Shown: positions 1-8,860, counted from the stretch's first letter. The stretch: 64,000 bases of DNA from Nocardia nova NBRC 15556 (GCF_001613005.1 NZ_BDBN01000057.1:1-64000); one strand, 5' to 3'. Notes: generated by a model from the sequence alone, not told the origin. Numbers and translations: made by a program.

Positions 1-2852
1 GTGCGGCCCGCCGGCGCGACACCGCGGCCGCCGAATTGGCCGAGGCGGAGGCCGCGGTGGCGCTGGCACGCGCGAATACCGCTGCCTCCCTGCGTAGTTG
101 GTGGAACACCCACGGTGAGCTGTACTCACCCGTGGCCGCCGGATTGTTCGAGGCGCTCGACGCCGCGCTCGCCGAGGCCGGCGGCGACGATGCGCCGCCG
201 CTGCCGCAGGTGCTGGCCGAGCACACCGAATCGCTCACCGAGTCGCTGCGGGATCGCCGCCGTCTGGCCCGCGCGAGCGCCGATCAGGCTCGCGATCGCA
301 CCACGGCGCTGCGTGCCGAACAGCAGCGGGTCGCGGCCGAACAGGACGACGCGCCCCCGTCCCCGCAGAGCCGCGCCGAGGCCCGGACGACGCGTCCCGG
401 CGCACCGCTGTGGCGGCTGGTGCGTTTCGCCGACGACATCGATGCCGCGCGAGCCGCCGGGATCGAGGCGGCTTTACAGGCCGCGGGCTTGCTCGACGCC
501 TGGGTCGGTGCGAATGACGAGGCGCCGCAGGCTGATTCGGACACCTTCCTGACGCCGCTCCCGCCCACCGCCCGGCCCGACGGTCCCACTCTCGCGCAGG
601 TGCTGGTCGTCGAGGACGGTGTCGGCGACGATGCCGATTCGCCGATCGCTACGGTCTCGCGCACCCACCTCACCGATATCCTGGCCTCTATCGCATTGAG
701 CGACAACGGCTCCCACGTCGGCGACCTCGTTGCCGTCGGCGGTGACGGCGGTTTCCGGCAGGGTGTCCAGATCGGCCGCCACCACAAGCCGCAGGCCGAA
801 TTCATCGGCGCCACCGCCCGGGCCCGACGCCGGGAGCGGCGCCTGGCCGAGTTGGCCGAGGAGATCGCCGCCGCCGAACAGACCGAACAGACCGCTCGTG
901 CGGACGCCGATGAGGCCTCCGGCGAGTTGGCCCGGCTGGCGGCCGCCGCGAAGGACTTGCCGCGCAGCAGTGCGGTGATCGCCGCGCTGCGTTCGGTGTC
1001 CGAGGCGGCGGGAGTTCTGCGCTCGCATACTGAGGCGGCGGCGCAGGCCGAACACGATCTGGACCAGGCGGTCGCGGCGTTCACCGCGGCCGACAAGAAG
1101 GTGCGCGCGGTCGCCGCCTCCCGCAACGCGCCTCGCGACCCCGCGGAGCTGGACGCGCTCGCCGCGGCCGTCCGCCATTTCGAGAACACCGGCACCGCCC
1201 TGCTGCGGCTGCGCGGCGACCAGCAACGCGAGGCCGAACGCGCCCGCGAGGCCAGCGACCGGCTCGCCGAATCCCGCGATCTGGCCGAGGCTTTCGCCGA
1301 GGAGGCCGAAGCCGCGCGGGCCGGGTACGAGGAACAGTTGCGCAAACTCGAGACGCTGCGTGAGGCGCTGGGCGCCGACGCCGCCGATATCGACCGCGAA
1401 CTCGAGCAGGCCCGCGAGCGCATCGACGCCGCCCGCGCCGAACAGCGGGCCGCTCGCAAGGCCGCCGCCGAGGCGATCGAAGCGGTCGGTTCGGCCGAGG
1501 GCGCCTATCGCGCCGCCCACGAGTCGCTCGGCACCGCGCTGACCGAATTGCTCACCGACGTGCGGCAACTCGCGCCCTACGCGCGGCCCGATCTGCTCTC
1601 GCTGCTGGGCGCGCCCACCGAGAGCCGGTGGCCGAGTTCGCCGGCGGCCTGGTCGACGGCCGATCAGCTGCTGTATCGCATCGAATCCGGCGGGCCGGAG
1701 AACGAGACCGCCGTCCTGCCCGTCGAGGTGCACGAGTTGTTCGACAACCTCTGCGCCGCCACCACTTCCGTGCGCGCCGGGGAGTCCGCCCGCAAGTCGA
1801 CCCGCAGCGCGGTGACCGCGGCGCTGCAGGAATTCGACGCCGCACTGGCCTCCGCGCGCCAGGACTACCGCCTGCAATGGGACGCGGCCGACGGCCTGAC
1901 CGTGGTCCAGGTGCACGACGACAACGGGATGGCGGCACTGGCCGATTTCGCCGACCGCATCGCCGCGGCTCGCGCCGATCAGGAACTGCTGCTGACCGAT
2001 GCCGAGCGGCGTATTCTCGAGGACGCGCTGCTGACCGGGCTGGCGCAGCAGATCCACGAACGCACCTGCGACGCCCGCGATCTCATCGCCCGGATGGGCA
2101 CGGAGATGAAGCAGCGGCGCATGTCCTCGGGCAACACCATCGGGGTGCACTGGGTGCTGGCGGACAATCTGTCGGAGTCGGCGCGCGCGGTGTGCAAACT
2201 GCTGGACCGCGCCGCTGCCGATCTGGGTCCCGACGAGTTGGCCACTGTGCGTGCGCATTTCGCCGCCGAGATCCGGGCGGCACGCGCGGCGCATCCGGAA
2301 CGGTCCTATCCGGAGATTCTGGCCACCACGCTGGACTACCGGACGTGGCGGGTGTTCTCGTTCACCCTGGTGACCGCCGACGGCTCCGAGGTTCGGCTCA
2401 CCGTCGCCCGGCACAGCGCGCTCTCGGGTGGCGAACAGTCGGTGTCACTGCATCTTCCGCTGTTCGCCGCCGCGCACGTGATGCTGGATTCGGCCGATCC
2501 GCAGGCGCCGCGACTGCTCGCACTGGACGAGGCGTTCGCCGGCGTCGACGACAACGGTCGCAGCGAATTGCTCGGCCTGTCGGTCGATTTCGATCTCGAC
2601 CTGTTCATGACCGGCTACGACCTGTGGATCACCTACGATCACGTGCCCGCGTGCGCGCATTACGACCTCGCGCATTCGGCCGCCGAGAACACCGTCAGCG
2701 CGACGCTGCTGGTATGGGATTCCTCGGCGCTGCTGGCCGAACACGACGGCTCCGATCTGACCACCGCCCTGGGCTCGCCCAACCGGCGCCGCACCCCGCA
2801 TACCGTCGAGGGCGGCATCACTTTCGACGAGGCGCTGGAACCGACCAGCTAA
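1..2852 (+). CDS. jetC: Wadjet-type SMC ATPase JetC (TIGR02680 family), 5'-truncated by window edge
   Basis: The frame is open from base 3 to the stop at 2850-2852, so the true start lies left of the window and about 950 residues are visible. Most of it is Ala/Glu/Arg-rich coiled coil. The C-terminal ATPase half shows an ABC signature (LSGGEQ, near residue 805) followed by Walker B (LLALDEAFAGVD). This layout is that of the SMC-like proteins of the TIGR02677-02680 cassette, known as Wadjet anti-plasmid systems, in which JetC works with JetA, JetB and the nuclease JetD to extrude and cut circular DNA. Walker A must be upstream. No JetD-like gene follows within several kb, so the nuclease is either upstream or missing. 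The family call rests on the C-terminal motifs and the coiled coil. Confidence 0.85.
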   Translation, partial: AARRRDTAAAELAEAEAAVALARANTAASLRSWWNTHGELYSPVAAGLFEALDAALAEAGGDDAPPLPQVLAEHTESLTESLRDRRRLARASADQARDRTTALRAEQQRVAAEQDDAPPSPQSRAEARTTRPGAPLWRLVRFADDIDAARAAGIEAALQAAGLLDAWVGANDEAPQADSDTFLTPLPPTARPDGPTLAQVLVVEDGVGDDADSPIATVSRTHLTDILASIALSDNGSHVGDLVAVGGDGGFRQGVQIGRHHKPQAEFIGATARARRRERRLAELAEEIAAAEQTEQTARADADEASGELARLAAAAKDLPRSSAVIAALRSVSEAAGVLRSHTEAAAQAEHDLDQAVAAFTAADKKVRAVAASRNAPRDPAELDALAAAVRHFENTGTALLRLRGDQQREAERAREASDRLAESRDLAEAFAEEAEAARAGYEEQLRKLETLREALGADAADIDRELEQARERIDAARAEQRAARKAAAEAIEAVGSAEGAYRAAHESLGTALTELLTDVRQLAPYARPDLLSLLGAPTESRWPSSPAAWSTADQLLYRIESGGPENETAVLPVEVHELFDNLCAATTSVRAGESARKSTRSAVTAALQEFDAALASARQDYRLQWDAADGLTVVQVHDDNGMAALADFADRIAAARADQELLLTDAERRILEDALLTGLAQQIHERTCDARDLIARMGTEMKQRRMSSGNTIGVHWVLADNLSESARAVCKLLDRAAADLGPDELATVRAHFAAEIRAARAAHPERSYPEILATTLDYRTWRVFSFTLVTADGSEVRLTVARHSALSGGEQSVSLHLPLFAAAHVMLDSADPQAPRLLALDEAFAGVDDNGRSELLGLSVDFDLDLFMTGYDLWITYDHVPACAHYDLAHSAAENTVSATLLVWDSSALLAEHDGSDLTTALGSPNRRRTPHTVEGGITFDEALEPTS

Positions 2853-2895
2853 ACCAAATTCGTTGCGCGCCAGGCATATTCGCGCCCGGCGCGGC

Positions 2896-3201
2896 TCACC
2901 GGTCGCCGAAGGTGACCGACAGCGTATCCCGGTCGCCGGGTGCGACCACGACGGTCAGCGGCGGATCGGGAATCGGCCGGTCGGAGGCGGCGTAGCCGAC
3001 CCAGCCGGTGCCGACGAAGACCGCGATCAGCAGGGCGGTGGGCAGTTCCGGCAGCAGCCATCCGCACGGTATGGAGGACAGACCGGTCTCGGGGATCAGC
3101 TGGACCGTGGGTATGTCCGGTCCGGTCTCGCTGTGCACCGCATTGCCACGTATCGCACCGCTCCGCCGTACCGGAACCCGCCCTTGCACCCGAACCTCCA
3201 T
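2896..3201 (-). CDS. Small single-pass membrane protein, unknown function
   Basis: This is about 101 residues if translation starts at the ATG at 3201; the frame stays open to 3294 and a start there is possible. One hydrophobic segment (LPTALLIAVFVGTGWVGYA) sits in the second half. A short C-terminal tail rich in Pro, Asp and Val follows it. The gene lies between convergent jetC and a divisionally unrelated peptidase gene on its own strand. No family is recognised. The coding assignment rests on the plausible membrane segment and the lack of a better frame. Confidence 0.4.
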   Translation of the reverse strand: MEVRVQGRVPVRRSGAIRGNAVHSETGPDIPTVQLIPETGLSSIPCGWLLPELPTALLIAVFVGTGWVGYAASDRPIPDPPLTVVVAPGDRDTLSVTFGDR

Positions 3202-3357
3202 CGCTTCGAGCGTCCCGGCCCGTCTGCCGGGAAACCGCCAGACATTTACAGTGCCCCATCCGCGAGTGCGCCACACCGGTATTGGACAGGACAATCGGCG
3301 TGTCTCCGAAAGTTTGCTGAATACCGATTGGTAGCTATCCGATTCGCGAGTTTCGCG

Positions 3358-3846
3358 CTACCGGTGCGGACGGACACTGGCGTCGGGCCACCGGGGCGGG
3401 CAGGCGCCACCGGGGAAGGTCTGCAACTCGAAGTGCCACCACTCGTTGTCGAACGTCCGGCACAGCCCCCACCGATTTCCGTTGTCCTGCATCCACTGCG
3501 CGCCCTGCTGCGGGCCGACGTCGATGGCCTTACCGGTTACGTGCGTGGATTCGTCCGGCGGCAGCACCCACCGCCGCGCGGCGTCGGGACCGCCGTAGGT
3601 GGCGATGCCCTGCTCCCACAGCTGTTCCTGTTCCTCGCGGGTGCGATGCCCGGACACGATCTCGAGCGGAACACCCTGCTGGTGGGCCTGGCTTTCGGCC
3701 ATCGTGTAGGCGGCGGCCAGCAGCGGATCCAGTCCCTCGGTGCCGGCGGCGAACGCGGTATGGGCGGGTTCGGCCAGACCCGGTCCGGCGGCACCGGCCA
3801 GCGCCACACCGACCACCACGGCTGTACCGGCAAGTCCTCGCAGCAT
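3358..3846 (-). CDS. Secreted M15-family peptidase (D-alanyl-D-alanine carboxypeptidase, VanY-like)
   Basis: 162 residues from the ATG at 3846. An N-terminal signal peptide (MLRGLAGTAVVVGVALAGAA) exports it. The catalytic domain has SGHRTREEQ near residue 65, the zinc motif STHVTGKAID with His102 and Asp109, and EWWHFE with Glu135 and the third ligand His138, so all M15B catalytic positions are present. It should trim D-Ala from peptidoglycan stem peptides outside the membrane. The frame continues far upstream antisense to the next gene, but the signal peptide fixes the start here. It is monocistronic. Confidence 0.85.
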   Translation of the reverse strand: MLRGLAGTAVVVGVALAGAAGPGLAEPAHTAFAAGTEGLDPLLAAAYTMAESQAHQQGVPLEIVSGHRTREEQEQLWEQGIATYGGPDAARRWVLPPDESTHVTGKAIDVGPQQGAQWMQDNGNRWGLCRTFDNEWWHFELQTFPGGACPPRWPDASVRPHR

Positions 3847-4005
3847 GAAACCGATCGTAACCAGCGCCGATCCCCACACCGCGCAACCGGGTGCCGGCCC
3901 ACCGTCACGCCCGCGAGCCGCCGGGCACGACCATCGCCTGACATTCCGGGCGGCTGCGTCGTCGAAAGGACGTACCAGTTTTTCAGCCATCCAGGAGCTC
4001 CGGAC

Positions 4006-4590
4006 ATGACCAGAATCGGCATCATCCTCGGCAGTACCCGCCCCAACCGCAACGGTGCCCAGATCGCGCAGTGGGTTCTGGACTCGGCATCGCGTCGCGG
4101 CGATGCCGAATTCGAACTGATCGATCTGCGCGATCACCCGCTGCCGCATCTGGACGAGCCGGTGCCGCCGATGTTCGGCCCCTCGGTGCACGCGCACACC
4201 CGGGCGTGGGCCGAGCGGATCGCAGCGTTCGACGGTTTCGTGCTGGTGACCCCCGAATACAACGGCGGGATGCCGGGGGTGCTGAAGAACGCCCTCGATC
4301 ACGTCTTCGCCGAGTGGGTCGACAAGGCGGTCGGATTCGTCTCCTACGGCGCGAACGGTGGCGCCCGCGCGGTTGTGCAGCTGCGGGCGGTCTGCAGCTC
4401 GCTGGGGATGGCCGATGTGGGCTATCAGGTCTCGATCTCGGTGCTCACCGATTTCGAGAACCACACCACCTTCACCCCGCGGGACCATCACGCCGCCGCG
4501 CTGGACAAAACGCTGGACCAAGTCGTCGCGTGGAGCACCGCGCTGGCCCCGCTGCGGGCCGGCGCCGAAACCACTCTCGCCAATTCCTGA
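4006..4590 (+). CDS. NAD(P)H-dependent FMN reductase family protein
   Basis: 194 residues from an ATG preceded by a GGAG ribosome site at 3993. The flavodoxin-like fold is shown by GSTRPNRNGAQIAQ near the N-terminus (FMN phosphate loop) and VTPEYNGGMPGVLKNALDH in the middle. Both are characteristic of the NADPH-dependent FMN reductase/azoreductase family. It transfers hydride from NAD(P)H to FMN or quinone-like acceptors. An NTF2-fold gene begins 10 bases downstream, so the two are probably co-transcribed. Confidence 0.85.
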   Translation: MTRIGIILGSTRPNRNGAQIAQWVLDSASRRGDAEFELIDLRDHPLPHLDEPVPPMFGPSVHAHTRAWAERIAAFDGFVLVTPEYNGGMPGVLKNALDHVFAEWVDKAVGFVSYGANGGARAVVQLRAVCSSLGMADVGYQVSISVLTDFENHTTFTPRDHHAAALDKTLDQVVAWSTALAPLRAGAETTLANS

Positions 4591-4600
4591 GGAGCCGAAC

Positions 4601-5068
4601 ATGACCGTATCCAACGATTTTCAGTCCCGCGCCGACCGGCTCGCGGCCGACGAAGCCGAGATCCGCCGCCAGATCGACCGGGTGGTCGACGGACTGCGCG
4701 CCAAGGATCTCGACGCCGTGCGGCAGGCGTACGCGACCGACGTCGTGTCCTTCGATGTCGAACCGCCACTCCAGCACGTCGGGATCACCGCGAAACTCGA
4801 CAACTGGGCCAAGGTTTTCCTGTTCTTCGAGGACGTGGACTACGAGATTCGCGATCTGACGTTCACCGTGGGCGAGGACGTGGCATTCGGGCACGCCTTC
4901 GCCCGGCTGCACGGCACGATGAAGAACGGGGTGGCCAACAGCGGTATGTGGGTCCGGGTCACCTACGGAATGCGCAAGATCGACGGCACCTGGCTGATCG
5001 TGCACGACCAGGTGTCGGTGCCCTTCGACATCGCGAGCGGCACCGGGGTCGTCGATCTCGAGCCCTGA
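4601..5068 (+). CDS. SnoaL-like NTF2-fold protein (DUF4440/YybH type)
   Basis: 155 residues with start ATG at 4601; GAGGAGC overlapping the preceding stop serves as ribosome site. The helix-rich N-terminus (LAADEAEIRRQIDRVVDGL) followed by beta segments ending GTWLIVHDQVSVPFD is typical of the SnoaL/NTF2 cone fold used for ketosteroid-isomerase-like and small-molecule-binding proteins. It is encoded directly after an FMN reductase, so the two may act on the same substrate. No catalytic residues can be assigned. Confidence 0.8.
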   Translation: MTVSNDFQSRADRLAADEAEIRRQIDRVVDGLRAKDLDAVRQAYATDVVSFDVEPPLQHVGITAKLDNWAKVFLFFEDVDYEIRDLTFTVGEDVAFGHAFARLHGTMKNGVANSGMWVRVTYGMRKIDGTWLIVHDQVSVPFDIASGTGVVDLEP

Positions 5069-5083
5069 CAGGCACTTTCGACG

Positions 5084-5542
5084 TCAGCTGGCGGAGACCG
5101 CTTCCTCGTAGGCGCGCAGCGTCGCGATGACCAGGGCCCGCTGCTCCGCGGTCAGCGGGCCCAGCGCGGCGCGCCACCCCCGATCCGCGCCACCGAGCCA
5201 GTCCGCCACCGCCTTTCGGTGCGCGCCGGCGATCGCGACGAGGGTGCGCCGCCGGTCGTTGTCGTCGGTGCGGCGTTCCAGGACGCCCTGGCGGCTGAGG
5301 TCGGCGATCATCAGGCTCACGGTGGTCGGCGCCACCTCCAGTCGCCTCGCCAGCTCGTTGACCGTGAGCGGCCCGTCGAACAGCACGTACGTCAACAACG
5401 ACAGATGGCGCGGCGCCAGATCGAACGATCGCAGGGCGTCGGGCACCGGCAGGCGTTTCGCCCGGCCGACCAGTCGCGGCATGAGCAGCACCATCGCCCG
5501 GACGCTCTCGTCCAGGGACAGCCCGTCGTGCTCCGTTGACAT
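5084..5542 (-). CDS. MarR-family transcriptional regulator
   Basis: 152 residues from ATG 5542, preceded by a strong GGGAGAAGGG site. The winged helix is visible as LTVNELARRLEVAPTTVSLMIADLSRQGVLERRTDDNDRRRTLV, residues about 60-105, with the DxRR wing turn. It diverges from the gene at 5638 across a 95-base gap containing a palindrome (5566-5576). It probably represses itself and that gene in response to a small phenolic-type ligand; the ligand is not predictable. Confidence 0.85.
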   Translation of the reverse strand: MSTEHDGLSLDESVRAMVLLMPRLVGRAKRLPVPDALRSFDLAPRHLSLLTYVLFDGPLTVNELARRLEVAPTTVSLMIADLSRQGVLERRTDDNDRRRTLVAIAGAHRKAVADWLGGADRGWRAALGPLTAEQRALVIATLRAYEEAVSAS

Positions 5543-5565
5543 ACCCTTCTCCCTCAAATACCTTT

Positions 5566-5576
5566 GCTTTCAAAGC
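5566..5576. promoter_or_regulatory. Candidate MarR operator between divergent genes
   Basis: Perfect inverted repeat GCTTT-C-AAAGC in an AT-rich patch 24 bases upstream of the MarR start and about 60 upstream of the divergent gene. The position suits autorepression plus control of 5638-6030. Confidence 0.5.
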
Positions 5577-5637
5577 TAAATTGCCGAACAGGCCCATCGT
5601 CCCATGTGGACAACTGCCCCCTTCTCGGAGGAGAACG

Positions 5638-6030
5638 ATGACCGATCCCGCCCGGCTCCGCGCGCTGACCATCGGATTGCATCCACGAGCGCTGGACTAC
5701 AGTCGCCTTCCCGATCTGGACGAGGAGCAACTCACCGCCAGGGTCGACGCCGCCAATGCCGCGCTGCGCGATACCGAATTCGATATCACACCGTGCCTTG
5801 TCTCCGCGTCGCCCGACGAGGCCGAGAACGACATCCGCGCGGTGCTGGCGACCCGGTCGTTCGACCTCGTCATGGTGGGCGGGGCGGTGCGAGCCATACC
5901 CGAGCACACCCTGCTCTTCGAGCGCGTGGTCAATCTCCTCGCCGAGGCGGCGCCGGGAATCCGGTTCTGCTTCAACACCTCACCGGAGACCACCCTCGAC
6001 GCCCTCCGCAGAGCGGCCGCATTCGCCTGA
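5638..6030 (+). CDS. Conserved protein of unknown function, MarR-controlled
   Basis: 130 residues from ATG 5638 with a perfectly placed GGAGGAG site. The protein has an alternating beta/alpha pattern, with DLVMVGGAVRAIPEHTLLFERVVNLL in the middle and FCFNTSPETTLDALRR near the end, suggesting a small Rossmann-like or response-regulator-like fold. I do not recognise a named family. Its only evident partner is the divergent MarR gene, so it is likely induced by the same ligand. Confidence 0.75.
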   Translation: MTDPARLRALTIGLHPRALDYSRLPDLDEEQLTARVDAANAALRDTEFDITPCLVSASPDEAENDIRAVLATRSFDLVMVGGAVRAIPEHTLLFERVVNLLAEAAPGIRFCFNTSPETTLDALRRAAAFA

Positions 6031-6062
6031 ATCCTGCCGGCGGCGAAGCCTTCCGGCAACGA

Positions 6063-7214
6063 TCACAGGGAGTCGTAGACGGCGGCGACCAGGTCGTAGG
6101 CTCGCCGGTCACCGGCGAGCCAGTCACGGCGCAGATTCGGAACGAAGGCGATCGCCACCCGGTTGTCGACATCACCAATGCCGATCGAGCCGCCCGCGCC
6201 GGGATGTCCGAACGCGGTGGGTGCCGCGGCGTCCGGCAGCACGAAATTCTGCGACGGCAGCATGTATCCCCAGCCGAACGCCGTCTCGAGTTGCAGCACC
6301 GCGTCCACCCCGCGCACCCGCTCCCGCGCGGCCTCGGCGAGGACCGCCTGCGGCAGCAGCGTTCCCGCGACGAGGTCACGATAGAAGCCGGCGAGAGCGC
6401 GAGCTGTGACGACCAGACCCGACGCCGGCCACCCACCCGCCAGCACATCCGAATTATTGTATGCCGCAGCGGGATTGGACGAGGAGCGCATCAGCAGCGA
6501 ATCCGGATCGCGATACGCCTCTGCCACGCGGGCCGCCGCGTCCGCATCGATCGGCCCGCTGTCGTCGGTCCACACCATCTCAGCGGCGGGCGGGCGGGCC
6601 AGGCGCGCCGCTCGAGCGGCCTCGTCGGCGGAAACACCGATGCGCAGATCCGCACCGAAGTGGCCGCGCACATACTCACCGACCGTCGACCGGGTATGGC
6701 GGCGTACGAATTCGCCCACCAGCCAGCCGAAAGTCAATGCGTGATAACCGTGTTCGCTACCCGGACGCCACATCGGGCGCTGCGCCGCGAGGGTGCGTGC
6801 CATCAGTTCCGCGTCAGCGGCCTCGGCCACCGTGATCGGCTGCTCGAAGACGGGCAGCCCGGCGCGATGGGTCAGCATGTCGGCGAGTGTCGTGGATTCC
6901 TTGCCGGCGACCGCGTACTCGGGCCACCACCCTGCGACCGGCTCGTCCGGGTCGATGCCGAGGTCGTGCGCGACGGCGAGAGCCGCCGTCGCGGTGACCG
7001 CTTTCGTGCAGGAGAAGACGACGCAGGCCGTGTCCTGCTCCCACGCCCGCCCGGTGCGTTCGTCGGCGACACCACCCCACAGATCCACCACAGCGCGCCC
7101 GTCGACACACACCGCCACGGAGGCGCCCAGATCGCGCCCCTCGCCCAGGTTGGCGGCAAACACCTCGCGGACCGCCTCGAAGGCCGGATCCACCCATCCC
7201 TGTACGCCGGTCAT
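6063..7214 (-). CDS. Class C beta-lactamase-fold serine hydrolase (EstB-type esterase)
   Basis: 383 residues starting at ATG 7214. The nucleophile motif is SCTK (Ser68, Lys71) and the tyrosine motif is YHA in the segment YHALTFGWLVGEFVRR. A C-terminal FGHPGAGGS replaces KTG. These mark the EstB/LipL esterases rather than true beta-lactamases. No signal peptide is seen, so it is probably cytoplasmic and hydrolyses small acyl esters. It stands alone between convergent neighbours. Confidence 0.85.
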   Translation of the reverse strand: MTGVQGWVDPAFEAVREVFAANLGEGRDLGASVAVCVDGRAVVDLWGGVADERTGRAWEQDTACVVFSCTKAVTATAALAVAHDLGIDPDEPVAGWWPEYAVAGKESTTLADMLTHRAGLPVFEQPITVAEAADAELMARTLAAQRPMWRPGSEHGYHALTFGWLVGEFVRRHTRSTVGEYVRGHFGADLRIGVSADEAARAARLARPPAAEMVWTDDSGPIDADAAARVAEAYRDPDSLLMRSSSNPAAAYNNSDVLAGGWPASGLVVTARALAGFYRDLVAGTLLPQAVLAEAARERVRGVDAVLQLETAFGWGYMLPSQNFVLPDAAAPTAFGHPGAGGSIGIGDVDNRVAIAFVPNLRRDWLAGDRRAYDLVAAVYDSL

Positions 7215-7379
7215 CACAGAATTAGAACACGTTACAGAGACTGTCGCCGGTGTTCGCCGCCGAACCCGGCGCACCGGGGCGAAATGCGCGGCGGCGTGTC
7301 GCTCTGCCGCGAGTCCGAATCACCCGATAGCGTGCGAAGCGGTCGTGTGCTCTGCCGGCCCGACGACGAGGAGGCAGTC

Positions 7380-7607
7380 ATGGCTCTTCCGCTGACCGCG
7401 AACACCCTGGTGCCGCTGGCCGCCGCACTGGGGGCGAGCGCACTGGTCGCAGTCGCCTCCCTGGCGCCGGGACGAACCCGGAGGATCCCCGCGCAGGCCG
7501 ACGAGGTGACCCGGCGGCGCCTGGTGCGCCAAGGTGGCGTCGCACCCACCGGCCGGCACCGGGCGGGACGAGCTCGGTGGCGTGCGGCCACATCGACGTC
7601 GCGATAG
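7380..7607 (+). CDS. Small basic protein with N-terminal membrane segment, unknown function
   Basis: 75 residues, ATG 7380 with GAGGAGG seven bases upstream. Residues 5-28 are hydrophobic (TLVPLAAALGASALVAVASL) and the rest is Arg-rich. No family is recognised. The strong ribosome site and membrane segment are the only support; the Arg-rich tail could reflect a frameshift or a non-coding GC-rich stretch. Confidence 0.35.
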   Translation: MALPLTANTLVPLAAALGASALVAVASLAPGRTRRIPAQADEVTRRRLVRQGGVAPTGRHRAGRARWRAATSTSR

Positions 7608-7613
7608 GACGGA

Positions 7614-7826
7614 TCACGAATCGAGCCATTGTTCGATCGCGTTCAGTTCAGCGGTGCAGAAGACCTCTTCCCCGCTTTCCCTGTCCAGCAGTTTCCATTC
7701 CGGTTGCGGGCGGACGCTGCGGAGGAGAACGTAGCCGGCGGTTTCGGCGCGCGCGGTGAGCTCGGGAATGCGTTCCGGCATCGGATCTGCTTGCGCTGCC
7801 GAGGTATTCGTCTCACGATCACTCAT
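7614..7826 (-). CDS. Small hypothetical protein (70 aa), last gene of a three-gene set
   Basis: Start ATG 7826 with AGGAG nine bases upstream; its first eight bases overlap the end of the upstream gene. The acidic N-terminus leads into ERIPELTARAETAGYVLLRSV and a C-terminal PEWKLLDRESGEEVFCTAE segment that looks like a small beta-hairpin domain. It is the third gene of a set reading away from an XRE regulator. No function is recognised. Confidence 0.65.
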   Translation of the reverse strand: MSDRETNTSAAQADPMPERIPELTARAETAGYVLLRSVRPQPEWKLLDRESGEEVFCTAELNAIEQWLDS

Positions 7827-8166
7827 CGTCGTCGCTCCTGAGGGTGTTCGGGCGGGTGGAATCGGGACGAATGCGACCGGCGGCGACCAGCGCGGCGAAG
7901 GCCTCACGCTTGCGCGGGCAGTCGTGATCGCGATGCATCTGCATCCAGTGGTGAGCCTCGGCCGTAGTGAAGGACCGGGCGGGCGGGGCACAGCTCCAGT
8001 CCGTGAGCCGAGCGATCGGCGACCTGGAGTTCGCGCCGTTCCATCGCTCGACGTGCCCGGTACGCGGAGAATCATCGCTCGGCCAGAAGCATCCGACAGC
8101 GAGCAGCACGACGCCGCACCCCGCCAGCACTGTGACGACGCTCGACAGGGCGTTCCACGTTCCCAT
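7819..8166 (-). CDS. Small membrane-anchored hypothetical protein with Cys/Lys helical motif
   Basis: 115 residues, ATG 8166. One N-terminal membrane segment (VVTVLAGCGVVLLAVGCF) is followed by a soluble tail with the motif MQMHRDHDCPRKREAFAALV. A closely similar motif (MQHHRNCRIELC..K..A...LV) occurs in the next gene upstream, so the two are related. It overlaps the downstream gene by eight bases and starts four bases after the upstream gene ends. This spacing indicates one transcript. The function is unknown. Confidence 0.6.
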   Translation of the reverse strand: MGTWNALSSVVTVLAGCGVVLLAVGCFWPSDDSPRTGHVERWNGANSRSPIARLTDWSCAPPARSFTTAEAHHWMQMHRDHDCPRKREAFAALVAAGRIRPDSTRPNTLRSDDDE

Positions 8167-8169
8167 CGC

Positions 8170-8523
8170 TCACCGGTCACGAATGGTGTTGGGGTACAGA
8201 TCGTTCGCGAGTTCGCTCAGCCCGGCGAGCACCTGCTGGAAGGTTTCGATCGGCACGCCGCGCTGTCGCGGTAGACCGGAAAGGTCACTGCCGACCGGGA
8301 ATTCGATGCCGCGCCGATGCGCACGCTCGCGCGGGCTCAACCGCGGCGGCTCGATCCGCCGGACATGCACCAGGGTCCGATAGGCAACCTGTTTCCACGC
8401 GCACAGTTCGATACGGCAGTTCCGGTGATGCTGCATCAGATGGTGGGCCAGTTCGATCTGCGAGAGATCGCAGATATCCGGTAGCGCGAGGAGAGCATCC
8501 TCGTCGATCGGCGAGTGCGGCAC
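8170..8523 (-). CDS. Small hypothetical protein with His/Cys-rich helical motif
   Basis: 117 residues if translation starts at GTG 8523, which lies nine bases after GAAGGAG. An ATG at 8532 touches that site and is too close, and a TTG at 8562 is also in frame. The visible core is ELAHHLMQHHRNCRIELCAWKQ followed by AYRTLVHVRRI, matching the pattern in the downstream protein. The C-terminus is ETFQQVLAGLSELANDLYP. It heads a three-gene set divergent from an XRE/DUF397 pair. No named family is recognised. Confidence 0.6.
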   Translation of the reverse strand: MPHSPIDEDALLALPDICDLSQIELAHHLMQHHRNCRIELCAWKQVAYRTLVHVRRIEPPRLSPRERAHRRGIEFPVGSDLSGLPRQRGVPIETFQQVLAGLSELANDLYPNTIRDR

Positions 8524-8860
8524 TGGTTGCATCTCCTTCGATAACGTTGGGCTGGAACGCAATTCACGACCGGCGCTCGCCGGGCGGGTACGATTCGGCT
8601 ATCATGTGCGGTAGCCGTGGCACAGGGGGCGCACTCCACCTGTAGCCGCACTAGCGATTCGTCAGGTTCCTCTGTTTGTGCCGACCGCAGGAGCGGTCAT
8701 GCTTTCGCGTCGGTCGTGGTCGCAGCACCAGAACACCATCGACCGGCCTGGTCCGCGTGCGCGACATGAAATCCCGCCGGAAGTGCCGCAAAGCGCCAGG
8801 ACGGATTACAGGAATCCAGAGGCACCATTTCACTTCGCAACGCATAGAAAGGGGCATTCG
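8524..8860. other. Intergenic region between divergent small-gene set and XRE gene
   Basis: 337 bases without a convincing gene. It must hold both promoters. A TATCAT box (8600-8605) is a possible -10. GTGCGG (8606-8611) and CCGCAC (8646-8651) form spaced inverted arms that could be regulator half-sites or an RNA stem. Confidence 0.4.

Noticed and set aside
474..2414. 646-codon open frame on the minus strand inside jetC
   Set aside because: It is antisense to a clear JetC frame and has the Gly/Arg/Gln-rich composition of GC-rich shadow frames.
6063..7214. Serine hydrolase as an antibiotic-resistance beta-lactamase
   Set aside because: No signal peptide, HPG in place of KTG and an EstB-type tyrosine motif indicate an esterase.
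5604..7607. 667-codon plus-strand frame across the serine hydrolase gene
   Set aside because: Arg/Pro-rich composition; the opposite strand encodes a complete hydrolase.
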